From positions 275,799 to 339,798 of the forward strand of contig UCKM01000013.1 in NCBI GenBank assembly GCA_900473175.1: 64,000 nucleotides of DNA. Reading direction: 5' to 3'. Position numbers and translations under genes: made by a program. Below are positions 16,198 through 23,825 of this stretch, piece by piece; position 1 is the stretch's first letter, and each line of letters begins with the position of its first letter. This DNA comes from Hyphomicrobiales bacterium (lineage in GTDB: Bacteria > Pseudomonadota > Alphaproteobacteria > Rhizobiales > Rhizobiaceae). The notes beneath the pieces were generated by a model, which saw only the letters and a program-made list of their open reading frames with translations, was not told the DNA's origin and did not search any database.

Positions 16198-16846
16198 ATC
16201 GTCACTGCTATCATGTGGAGACGCCGGGAACAAGATCGCGACTGAGAGCTTTGCCAGCGCCGAAGCGGCAAATGGCGAGACCGTTCTTCTTCGATCAGGC
16301 CTGCCCGGCCGAGCTGGTGACCGGCCACGGCATCGATGTTCGGCCCCACCACTTTATCGGCCTTGGCACTGTCAGACGTCTGTATCGCGGTGACTTTCAT
16401 TGCCGCTGCAGCACTCGGGCTGACCAGATTATCCGTCCTGGTGCGTTGGACCCGATGGTCGCAGGGCGTGGTGTTTCCCATTGCGAGCAGTCAGGCGGTG
16501 CGCGTTCCGCCTTTGGTGACTGAGTATTGCGAATAGCGGGACTACCCAACCTATGGCGGCATCGATACCAACCGCGTTGAAAGGTTGGTCGGCAAGATGA
16601 GGGTTATCTCGGGTCGTCGCCCGGAAGGCGAACGACGAGGGAGCGCGGTAGCACTTCGGAAGGAAAGGGAACGCCAGGAGGCTGTTCTCAAAGATGGGAG
16701 TAAACAGCAGCAACGGGCACTCTCTCGGCGCATCAACGACCGCGAGCTTACGCAGGCGGCAAAAGCTATCTGTCGTTTCTCAGCACCCCCAGAGCAGGAA
16801 CTGTGGCAGCACAATTGAAGTACACTAACAACACGTGAGGTGAACA
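16198..16846. other. unassigned region upstream of metG leader
   Basis: These 650 bases have several open frames on both strands, none with a convincing start, Shine-Dalgarno sequence or recognisable domain. The promoter of the metG leader should lie near 16210-16260 on the minus strand. A plus-strand stretch at 16585-16818 is rich in Arg, Glu and Gln and looks like chance coding. I see no insertion-sequence ends. Confidence 0.4.
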
Positions 16847-17194
16847 ATGATAGATAATGGACCTGATCTTACGCCGGCTGCACGCCAAATCGCTGATGTC
16901 ATCAGTCGTGCGGACAGGATGTTGGCTGCTGCCGTTTCGTCGGCTTTGGAAAAGGCGGTCGAACAGGCTGCCGATGAACTGCGGGCGATTGGCCGGGAGG
17001 ACGCGACGCCGGTTCTGCAATATTTTGCAAGCGTCGTCCATCAGCAAATGTATTGTTTGATGTGTGGTGCGGACCCGGATACTCTTCAAGGAGGAGATCC
17101 GGATATCGCCTACCACGTTATCCGCAACAGCCAGAACATTGCTAAACACTATTGGTCGGCGGATATCGAGCCTTATCCAGCCAAGCGAGAATAG
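16847..17194 (+). CDS. hypothetical protein, 115 residues
   Basis: I do not recognise this protein. It begins MIDNGPDLTPAARQIADVIS and appears mostly helical and acidic (SSALEKAVEQAADELRAIGR). Two Cys-Met features are seen in HQQMYCLMCGADPDTL, and the end is YHVIRNSQNIAKHYWSADIE. It is likely soluble, with no signal peptide or membrane segment. The ATG has a good GAGGTGA ribosome-binding site five bases upstream, which supports a real gene. It lies alone between the metG leader region and an isochorismatase relic. Confidence 0.6.
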   Translation: MIDNGPDLTPAARQIADVISRADRMLAAAVSSALEKAVEQAADELRAIGREDATPVLQYFASVVHQQMYCLMCGADPDTLQGGDPDIAYHVIRNSQNIAKHYWSADIEPYPAKRE

Positions 17195-17272
17195 TATTTA
17201 ATATTAGGCGCCGGCATTCGCGATCTCAACGAGCCCTTTACAGATCTTCGATCTTCCCGCTTGTGTTCCTCG

Positions 17273-17308
17273 TTGCAGGACACAGTTTCGCGCGCGGCGA
17301 GACTACAG
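17273..17308 (+). promoter_or_regulatory. repeated LysR-type element upstream of isochorismatase relic
   Basis: On the plus strand it is TTGCAGGACACAGTTT, an 11-base spacer, then AGACTACA. It matches the other copies except for two extra G bases in the left block. It ends about 92 bases before the start of the relic at 17400, the same distance as at the intact isochorismatase gene. Confidence 0.55.
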
Positions 17309-17399
17309 TGACGCCCGATCGAACGGTAGAAGAGGGCTATGCGCACGGGGTTGCTGCGCTTCGCACGCACTACCGATGACCTCAGTAGAAGGATTGAAA

Positions 17400-17654
17400 A
17401 TGGCGTTCCGCAATGACCTGAAGTCACTCCTTCGTCCTGAGGATTCGGTTCTCGTTCTGATCGATCATCCAGCCACGATCCTCAGACTGTGGTTCAACAA
17501 TGCGACCGCCGCGGCGAAGCAGGCAAAATCTTTCAATTATTACTTGGGGCTGCGTGACCGGAAATCGGTCCGCGATCAGGGTGCCGGAAATAAGCTGGTT
17601 CATACCATCCGAACCCGAATATTGGGAGATACCGGCAGCACATACTGGAAGTGA
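17400..17654 (+). pseudogene. truncated isochorismatase-family gene
   Basis: From ATG 17400 the frame begins MAFRNDLKSLLRPEDSVLVL and then IDHPATILRLWFNNATAAAK, QAKSF. The first part is nearly the same as the intact gene at 4733 (MTFRNGLDSLLRPEDSVLVL, IDHQP). After about 45 codons the match is lost, bases are missing after IDH, and the frame ends at 17654 without the catalytic Cys region. About two thirds of the gene is gone or frameshifted, so it is not functional. It still has a LysR-type element upstream. Confidence 0.75.
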
Positions 17655-17719
17655 AAGGCATGACTGTCGCGGATTCACGGCGCTTGGAGCCTCTGGTCCG
17701 TGGATGAGGAGCGGAGAGG

Positions 17720-18886
17720 ATGACGATCAGGCGGCGAAAGAAATCCGGGCGATACATGGCGGTCGCACTGATCACGGCGCTGGCGCTTGCATTGGGCGCC
17801 TGCGCCTCGCGGCCCGGCTCATCCGTCCTCACTCCGGTGACTGCCGTCGAGGGCGCGAAGCACGTTACCATCTTCGTGGCGAGTACGCGGGCAACCGATC
17901 CGAGCGCACCAACCTTCTTGACCGACCGGATTACGGCCACAACTACCTACGTTCGGTATGTCGTCTCCATTCCGCCGACCCACCGACCGACCGAGATCGA
18001 ATGGCCGACGGATGTGCCGGACCCGACCCGGCACTTCGCGATTGTCTCGTCCGAGCGCCTCGATGAAACGAGGTTCTTTGCGGAAGTCGGAGCCTCTGCC
18101 GCACGCGGGGAAGCGCTCGGCCGCGACGTCGCCATCTTCGTCCACGGCTTCAACAACAACTTCCCGGAGTCACTGTTCCGCACGGCGCAACTCACCGCCG
18201 ACGTCCATGTCGCGCAATCGGCAGTGCTATTCTCATGGCCTTCGAAGGCAGCGATCACGGGGTATCTAGCAGACAAAGATGCGGTGACCTTCTCGCGCGA
18301 TGCGCTTGCCCGGGTGGTCGAGCGGGTCGCTGCCGACCACCATGTCAGGGGGATGAAGCTTTACGCCCACAGCATGGGGGCTTGGCTGACAATGGAGTCT
18401 GTCCGGCAAATCCGGATCGCCAAAGACGGCCGCACCCTCGGCAAGCTCATCGACCTCACGCTCGCTGCTCCAGATATCGACGCGGAAGTATTTCTTCAAC
18501 AACTTCGGATCGTCGGCCGCCTGCGCTCCCCCGTCACCGTTCTGGTCTCCAAGAAGGATCAGGCGCTGTCGATATCCAGGTTTATCGCCGGAGGGCAATT
18601 CCGCGCCGGCGCAGCCAACATCGATGACCCCCAAGTTCTCGTCGAAGCGCGGAATTCAAACCTCCGCGTGATTGACATAACTAATCTGGCCACGCAGGCG
18701 GGAGCCGGCCACGATGGTTTCGCGGCCTTCGCTTCTATCTACGGCCGCCTCCCGCAGAGCTTAGATGGAAGGGTTGCTTCCGACGTCGGTCCGGGCGTCT
18801 ACGAGCTTGATGTCGCTAACAAGTTCGAAACGCTCGACGCCCGACTGGTCCAACGGGTCGCAGATCCAACGACCACCGAGCGCTAG
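17720..18886 (+). CDS. alpha/beta hydrolase lipoprotein (DUF900 family)
   Basis: The 388-residue protein has a lipoprotein signal: RRRKK at the start, a hydrophobic run, and the lipobox LGAC with Cys28. The mature part is the DUF900 alpha/beta hydrolase domain, with VTIFVASTR near residue 49, AIFVHGFNNNFPESLFRTAQ (oxyanion region, 138-157) and the nucleophile elbow YAHSMGAW with Ser218. The acid and His probably lie in APDIDAEVF and AGHDGFA. It should be anchored in the cell envelope and act as an esterase or lipase; the substrate is unknown. The ATG at 17720 follows GGAGAGG. It has no operon partner. Confidence 0.85.
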   Translation: MTIRRRKKSGRYMAVALITALALALGACASRPGSSVLTPVTAVEGAKHVTIFVASTRATDPSAPTFLTDRITATTTYVRYVVSIPPTHRPTEIEWPTDVPDPTRHFAIVSSERLDETRFFAEVGASAARGEALGRDVAIFVHGFNNNFPESLFRTAQLTADVHVAQSAVLFSWPSKAAITGYLADKDAVTFSRDALARVVERVAADHHVRGMKLYAHSMGAWLTMESVRQIRIAKDGRTLGKLIDLTLAAPDIDAEVFLQQLRIVGRLRSPVTVLVSKKDQALSISRFIAGGQFRAGAANIDDPQVLVEARNSNLRVIDITNLATQAGAGHDGFAAFASIYGRLPQSLDGRVASDVGPGVYELDVANKFETLDARLVQRVADPTTTER

Positions 18887-19196
18887 CACTTCGCAGTTAC
18901 GCAACGGTACGAAATAGTCCGCTATGGTTGCTGGTAGGAAGTGATTTTAGAAGGGCATGGGACGGTGGTGATGATCGCAAGTTAAGATGAAATCCTGCCC
19001 CCGCAACCACACCTTTTCGCGATATGCTAACCTGGAGGGGGCAAAGTGCTAAAATTCGCCCTAGTTTGAAGAATGTTCGACAGAAATTCAAACGGGATTG
19101 TCGTCGCCTGGATGATTTCTTGCCTCTTTCTATCTGACGTTCTGTTACAAATCCTTGTATATTGCAAATTAATACCGAGGGTTTATAACAAGCATT
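18887..19196. other. intergenic region upstream of AbiE pair
   Basis: These 310 bases hold no supported gene. The last 80 bases before 19197 are AT-rich (TTACAAATCC, TTGTATATTGCAAATTAAT, GGTTTATAAC) and probably carry the abiE promoter. AbiEi antitoxins bind inverted repeats in such regions; I could not assign clear ones. A stretch with TGCCCCC and GGGGGCA at 18998-19043 could form a long-loop hairpin. Confidence 0.4.
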
Positions 19197-19811
19197 ATGG
19201 CTATCCAAACCCACCGAGATCGCGCCCTGGAGGTTGCCCGTCAACAAGGAATCGCCCGGGGTCGCGATTTCGATGCCGCCGGCGTGCCGCGTGTTTACCT
19301 GCAAAGGCTGCGCGACGAGGGGGTTCTCCAGCAGGTCGGCCGTGGCCTTTATAAACTGGCGAATGCAGAGGTCGCCAGCGCCACCAGCCTGGCTGAAGCC
19401 GCACGCATTAAGCCAAAAGGGGTCATCGGCCTGCTGTCGGCGCTGCAATTCCACAATCTCACGACCCAGACGCCGCATGCCGTGTGGATGCTGCTCGGGC
19501 CAACGGACTGGGCGCCGACCAATCCGTCAGTCTCGCTGAAGATCGTCCGTGCCAGCGGTGAGGCGCTGACGGCCGGCATAGAGACCCATCAGATCGACGG
19601 CGTGCCTGTTCCAATCACGTCGCCAGCAAAGACCATCGCTGACTGTTTCAAGCACCGCAACAAGATCGGCCTCGATGTTGCGATCGAAGCACTGCGGGAT
19701 CTCCTCAAATCACGAAAGGGGCGGGCAGGGCTGAACGAGCTTTGGCGTTACGCTGAGATCGATCGTGTCCAGACCGTGATGCGTCCCTACATCGAGGCCA
19801 TGGTTTCATGA
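19197..19811 (+). CDS. abiEi: type IV toxin-antitoxin, AbiEi antitoxin/transcriptional regulator
   Basis: This 204-residue protein matches AbiEi antitoxins. An N-terminal winged helix (DFDAAGVPRVYLQRLRDEGV, LQQVGRGLYKL; about residues 22-60) is followed by the C-terminal antitoxin domain with KGVIGLLSALQFHNLTTQTP, VPITSPAKTIADCFKHRNK and IEALRDLLKSRKGRAGLNEL. AbiEi represses its own operon and counteracts the AbiEii toxin without stable complex formation. The gene overlaps the toxin start by four bases (ATGA), which implies translational coupling. The ATG at 19197 gives the family N-terminus. Confidence 0.9.
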   Translation: MAIQTHRDRALEVARQQGIARGRDFDAAGVPRVYLQRLRDEGVLQQVGRGLYKLANAEVASATSLAEAARIKPKGVIGLLSALQFHNLTTQTPHAVWMLLGPTDWAPTNPSVSLKIVRASGEALTAGIETHQIDGVPVPITSPAKTIADCFKHRNKIGLDVAIEALRDLLKSRKGRAGLNELWRYAEIDRVQTVMRPYIEAMVS

Positions 19812-20719
19812 AGGCGCCTAAGAATATTGGCGTCTCTGTACGCGATCGGCTGACTCAGCATGCTCGCGAACGTCGTGAGAACGCCCAATTGCTGATGACG
19901 CGTTATGCCATCGAGCGTGTGCTCTATCGTTTGAGTGTCTCGCCGTACCGGGATCGCTTCGTCCTCAAGGGCGCGATGCTGTTCAGCCTGTGGGCGCCTG
20001 TGCCCTACCGTGCCACCGGCGACCTTGATCTCCTCGGTTTTGGAGAGAACGCTCCTGCTGCCATCGCCGCCATATTTGTCGAAATCCTTGCCACACAGGT
20101 TGAAGATGATGGGGTAATCTTCCGGCCTGAGACGCTGCGTGCCGCCCCGGCACGCGAGGAAGACGAATACGCTGGCGTGCGGTTGGACTTCGTGGCCGAA
20201 CTCGCTGGCGCGCGCCTTCCCATGCATGTTGACATTGGATACGGCGATGTGATCACGCCGGAGCCGGTCGACATCGAATATCCTGCACTTCTGGGACAGC
20301 CGGCGCCGCGCCTTAAAGCCTATCCACCTGAAACTGTTGTGGCGGAGAAGTTCCAGGCCATGGTGGCGCTCGACATGCTCAATTCGCGCATGAAGGACTT
20401 CTTCGATCTGTGGGCCATCGCGGGCGCCTTCCCCTTTGAAGGGGAGGTTCTGGCGCGAGCGATCCAGACGACCTTCGAGCGTCGCGAGACGCGGCTTCCC
20501 ACCGAAACGCCAGTGGCGCTGACGGTGGGCTTCGCCGACGCAAAGCAAGTCCAATGGGCGGCGTTTCTGCGGCGGACCGAGATCGCCCTTGCACCTGAAC
20601 CGCTTCCGGAAATCCAGGCGCGTGTCGCCGAACTCGTGATGCCGCCCACGATCGCAATGTCTGAGGCTGCCCCTTTCAATGCGCGTTGGGCGGCAGGCGG
20701 TCCCTGGATTGACGCATAG
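19808..20719 (+). CDS. abiEii: type IV toxin-antitoxin, AbiEii nucleotidyltransferase toxin
   Basis: The 303-residue toxin belongs to the AbiEii/MenT nucleotidyltransferase group. The active-site block is RFVLKGAMLF (Lys54) followed by PYRATGDLDLLGFG with Asp72 and Asp74, the DxD metal-binding pair. Further family segments are RLDFVAELAGARLPMHVDIG, LKAYPPETVVAEKFQAMVAL and NSRMKDFFDLW. Such enzymes add nucleotides to tRNA acceptor ends and stop translation, giving phage defence by abortive infection; target and phage range here are unknown. All key residues appear intact. It is translated from the ATGA overlap with the antitoxin and is followed by an intrinsic terminator at 20768. Confidence 0.9.
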   Translation: MKAPKNIGVSVRDRLTQHARERRENAQLLMTRYAIERVLYRLSVSPYRDRFVLKGAMLFSLWAPVPYRATGDLDLLGFGENAPAAIAAIFVEILATQVEDDGVIFRPETLRAAPAREEDEYAGVRLDFVAELAGARLPMHVDIGYGDVITPEPVDIEYPALLGQPAPRLKAYPPETVVAEKFQAMVALDMLNSRMKDFFDLWAIAGAFPFEGEVLARAIQTTFERRETRLPTETPVALTVGFADAKQVQWAAFLRRTEIALAPEPLPEIQARVAELVMPPTIAMSEAAPFNARWAAGGPWIDA

Positions 20720-20767
20720 CATTTCAAGGTTGCAGATAGAATTCTAGGCCCAGCTATCAATGCAGCC

Positions 20768-20791
20768 GATGCCAACGATGGCATCGTTTTT
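20768..20791 (+). terminator. intrinsic terminator after abiEii
   Basis: GATGCC and GGCATC form a six-base stem around AACGAT, followed by GTTTTT. It lies 49 bases after the abiEii stop codon, a normal place for the end of this operon. Confidence 0.7.
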
Positions 20792-21199
20792 CAAAGCCTG
20801 ATATGGCTTAATGACGGTACTTTTCGTCGCTAACGCCAAGGCGACGGTTCGCCGGAAAATTCTGTCAAAGGGTCGATTGACGCCGATAGTTGCTGAAACC
20901 ACAGAAAAATTTTGGCGCCGATTTTCCCTTTGAAATCAAAAGCGTAGCATTCTGACAGGCCCGGCGTCGGAGTTTTCTCGCCACGAAAATAGATTTATAA
21001 GCAAATTCAATTGGTTATGTGGCATTTAAATAATAGAGTGGGAATGAGGGGTAGTAGAAGGCGGTAGACGGTGGCAAACGAGCAAGGTTTTTTCGGAACA
21101 CTGCCCCCGATAGACGACGAAAGATAGTGATCGATCGAAAACGTAACCGAATGTACCGATCATCTCTGCAATCCTCATCTCGATACAGTTCGAAGGGCT
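20792..21199. other. intergenic region between abiE and LacI relic
   Basis: I see no gene, repeat or RNA in these roughly 400 bases. Base composition shifts to AT-rich around 20980-21040 (TAGATTTATAAGCAAATTCA), which is unlike the neighbouring genes and may mark a junction between the abiE pair and the chromosome. No integrase, tRNA end or insertion-sequence repeat is present. Confidence 0.4.
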
Positions 21200-21219
21200 A
21201 CGCCGGTATCATCACAATC

Positions 21220-21530
21220 GTGCTGTCCTGGCTATAATCACGCTGGATGACAAAGAACCGGGAGGTCATCGGTAATCTGCCTTCCCGGCCGTAGTGGGCT
21301 GTGGTTGGCCGAAGTAAAAAGCCAAGCGAGTGCTTCGCGCCAGTGGAAGGAGTTCGGCTTCCAATGATCTCGAAGCTTTTGAAGCCGATCTGCTGTGCCG
21401 CAAGCGTTACCCGTTGGCCGGTAGCTGGATGTACCCTTCGGAACCGGTAAGAACGCCATCGACCGTTGCAATCGATACGTCAGCGGCGTTCGCTAGATCA
21501 CGAATTGTAGGTCGCTGCAACGAAACGCCG
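21220..21530 (-). pseudogene. decayed LacI-family regulator, N-terminal half
   Basis: On the minus strand the frame from about 21525 reads RPTIRDLANAADVSIATVDG and VLTGSE, a LacI helix-turn-helix. After a frameshift it continues GQRVTLAAQQIGFKSFEIIG, then HSLGFLLRPTTAHYGREG, which match the hinge and first strand of LacI/GalR proteins. It stops before the effector-binding core. It lies right after the intact LacI gene on the same strand, in the orientation of a tandem relative; it is more like a different LacI subgroup than a recent copy of its neighbour. Confidence 0.7.
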
Positions 21531-21546
21531 AATGATTTTGCCAAAA

Positions 21547-22587
21547 CTACGTCCAAATGCTTTCCGGAGTCAGGATGTCAAACGGGACGATTCTCTGTTC
21601 GATTGACGCTGCATCCCGCCGCTCAATCAAGCGCAGCATGACATCAATCAGTTCCTGCGGCATCTTATCAATCGGGTGGCACAGCGACGCGGTGATCAAA
21701 CCTTCGCTCAATCCTTTGCGGGTTTCGGGTCCGATGTCAGAACAAACGACCCGGATCATGCGCTGCCTGTCCAGCGGCAATTCACGCAGAGCGCGCAAGA
21801 CGCCGGAAATTCCGCCGCCGTTTACAAAAATACCCCTTAGGTCAGGCTCTTCTTCAATCAGTCGGCGGACAATTGCATAGGCATTTTCGGGCACCTCGTG
21901 AGTGAGCTGTGTTTCGCAAATATTAAAAGCGGAAGCATGCTCGCGCATATAGGAGCGAAAACTGGCATCTGCGATATCCTGACACTGATAGCGATTACTC
22001 CCGACGAGTGGGAACACTTTGCCCGGGCCAGCTGCCGTCTGACTGATAAACCACGCTGCCGTGCGTCCCCTCTTCCAGTTGTCCGTCCCGACGAATCCTG
22101 CCCGGCTAGCGGCCGATAAATCGGTCACGTACGCCACAACGGGAATGCCTCTGCCGCGCAATTCATCAATTGCCTGACTGACAAGCGGATGATCGGCCGT
22201 CACAACGGCAATGGCGTCCGAGGTCTGTCCCATCCTCAGCAGATTGGCTGACACCGCTTCGGGGGAAAGGTCATCTTCGAAGACAACATCGGGCTCGATG
22301 ACCGCATCGGCCCTTCGCATCGAGGCCGACATCAATGCTTCTGCCCACATCTGATAGAGCGGTCGGTGAGACTGCTGCATCAGGAATCCAAGCTTTCGAT
22401 GTGGGAGGTTCTCGCGTTTGCGCTGCCGCAGGGCTCCCAAGCCATAGAACCCAATCTCATTGGCGGCATCCAGTATGCGGTCTACCGTTTCCTGTCGAAC
22501 CGTTCCCGTCCCGTGCAGAAGCCTGTTTACCGTTGAGAGGCTGACATCTGCGGTCTTCGCCAGATCAGAGATGGTTGGCCTATTCAT
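21547..22587 (-). CDS. LacI-family transcriptional regulator of the sugar/cyclitol operon
   Basis: This 346-residue protein has the LacI helix-turn-helix (MNRPTISDLAKTADVSLSTV, NRLLHGTGTVRQ; residues 1-32), the hinge and a periplasmic-binding-protein-like effector domain (HRKLGFLMQQSHRPLYQMW, SDAIAVVTADHPLVSQAIDE, IFVNGGGISGVLRAL, CHPIDKMPQELIDVML). It starts at ATG 22587. It is divergent from the ABC transporter SBP gene, so it probably controls the importer and the downstream catabolic operon, released by a cyclitol or sugar-acid. It is collinear with rhizobial LacI proteins located beside FrcBCA-like transporters. Confidence 0.9.
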   Translation of the reverse strand: MNRPTISDLAKTADVSLSTVNRLLHGTGTVRQETVDRILDAANEIGFYGLGALRQRKRENLPHRKLGFLMQQSHRPLYQMWAEALMSASMRRADAVIEPDVVFEDDLSPEAVSANLLRMGQTSDAIAVVTADHPLVSQAIDELRGRGIPVVAYVTDLSAASRAGFVGTDNWKRGRTAAWFISQTAAGPGKVFPLVGSNRYQCQDIADASFRSYMREHASAFNICETQLTHEVPENAYAIVRRLIEEEPDLRGIFVNGGGISGVLRALRELPLDRQRMIRVVCSDIGPETRKGLSEGLITASLCHPIDKMPQELIDVMLRLIERRDAASIEQRIVPFDILTPESIWT

Positions 22588-22614
22588 TCAGAAGTTCCGT
22601 TCTGTGTCATTTGT

Positions 22615-22680
22615 GAATGGCATGCTTTGGAATGAAATGCTCCTAAGACAGCCAAGATGGTTCCATTCTGGCATTCCAAA
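22615..22680. promoter_or_regulatory. candidate LacI operator half-sites in the divergent promoter
   Basis: Between the LacI start (22587) and the SBP start (22742) are GAATGGCAT at 22615, TGGAATG at 22628 and its inverted form CATTCCA at 22672. Repeated TGG-AATG/CATT-CCA half-sites in both directions suggest operators for the LacI protein. Arms and spacing are not perfect, so the exact sites are uncertain. Confidence 0.4.
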
Positions 22681-22741
22681 CGCTACAGATCAAGACGCAA
22701 TTACTGCAGCCATCGAGGGATGGAATTGGGAGGAGAGTTTG

Positions 22742-23716
22742 ATGAAACATATGAAGCACGTTTGTGCAGCATTGCTTGCGACCACTATTGTGTCTTTCGC
22801 CGCTCCGGTGGCTTTTGCGGCAAACATCGCCGTCGTCGGGGGTAAGACGGACGACGAGTTTTGGAACCGCATCAAGAAGGGCGTTGATGACGCTCGGCTC
22901 GTCGTTGAGAAGAACGGCGGCCAGGTCAGCTATCTCCAGCTGCAGACCTACGACAATCTTGGTCCCGACGCCGCACAGCTCGTGCGCACCGCCATTAGCC
23001 AGGGTGTGAACGGTATCGTCGTTCCGAACTGGGTCCCAGAGGCGGAAGATGAAGCGATCAAGGCTGCAATCGACGCCGGGATCAAGGTTATCCTGATGAA
23101 TGCGGGTAGTATCGAAAAAGCCCGTCAACTCGGCGCCATTAATTATGTTGGCTCCGACGAATTCGTCGCGGGCAAGGCAGGCGGCGAATACCTTGGCTCG
23201 AAAGGCGCGAAGAATGTCATTTGCGTCAACACTGTTCCAGGCGCGGCCAATCAGGAGGCGCGATGCAAGGGCGTCATCGACGGCATTACCACGAAGGGTG
23301 GCAAGGGAAAGCAGCTGCCGCTGCCGGCGACCAGCTTCGGCGACCAGACGGCAATTGCTGAAGCAGTGAAGGCCACGCTGCTGCAGGATGATACCATCGA
23401 TGGCGTGATTAATGTCAGCGCGACAGATGCAGATGCGGCCGCAAGCGGCATCAGCCAGGCGGGTAAGGTTGGAAAGGTTGTCCATGGCACTTTCGACCTG
23501 AATGCCTCAGGGCTGGCGCGTATCAAGGATGGATCCCAGACCTTTGCAATCGACCAGCAGCCCTATCTCCAATCGTTGCTTGGCGTGACGCTCCTTGCCT
23601 CCACCATCGACTACGGTACGGCTCTGCCGACTGCTCCGGTTCTAACGGGTCCCGGCATTGTTGATGCATCAAACATTGATGCCACCTTGGCCGGCGTAGA
23701 AAAAGGCGCTCGCTAA
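22742..23716 (+). CDS. sugar ABC transporter substrate-binding protein (ribose/fructose type)
   Basis: The 324-residue periplasmic protein starts MKHMKHVCAALLATTIVSFA with a signal peptide cleaved near AFA-ANI (residue 26). The mature chain is a type I sugar-binding protein: IAVVGGKTDDEFWNRIKKGV, VNGIVVPNWVPEAEDEAIKA, INYVGSDEFVAGKAGGEYLG, and VHGTFDLNASGLARIKDG with FAIDQQPYLQSLLGV. It binds a sugar or cyclitol and delivers it to the permease behind it. ATG 22742 follows GGGAGGAG. A strong hairpin after the gene probably raises its level over the permease. Confidence 0.93.
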   Translation: MKHMKHVCAALLATTIVSFAAPVAFAANIAVVGGKTDDEFWNRIKKGVDDARLVVEKNGGQVSYLQLQTYDNLGPDAAQLVRTAISQGVNGIVVPNWVPEAEDEAIKAAIDAGIKVILMNAGSIEKARQLGAINYVGSDEFVAGKAGGEYLGSKGAKNVICVNTVPGAANQEARCKGVIDGITTKGGKGKQLPLPATSFGDQTAIAEAVKATLLQDDTIDGVINVSATDADAAASGISQAGKVGKVVHGTFDLNASGLARIKDGSQTFAIDQQPYLQSLLGVTLLASTIDYGTALPTAPVLTGPGIVDASNIDATLAGVEKGAR

Positions 23717-23731
23717 GCAAATCCTCCGGTT

Positions 23732-23756
23732 CGGTCCGTAGCGGGGCTATGGACCG
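23732..23756 (+). promoter_or_regulatory. intercistronic stem-loop between SBP and permease genes
   Basis: CGGTCCGTAGC and GCTATGGACCG form an 11-base-pair stem with one G-U pair and a GGG loop. There is no T run, so it is more likely an mRNA-stabilising hairpin than a terminator. It begins 15 bases after the SBP stop codon. Confidence 0.6.
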
Positions 23757-23825
23757 GCCTTATCAGGTGTCCGGCCACACGCGTTTAACCGCGTAAAGAG
23801 TCGTGCCAAAAATGGGATCTTTCCT

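Noticed and set aside
18998-19043. TGCCCCC...GGGGGCA inverted repeat as a terminator for the DUF900 gene
   Set aside because: The loop is about 30 bases, there is no T run, and it lies over 110 bases after the stop.
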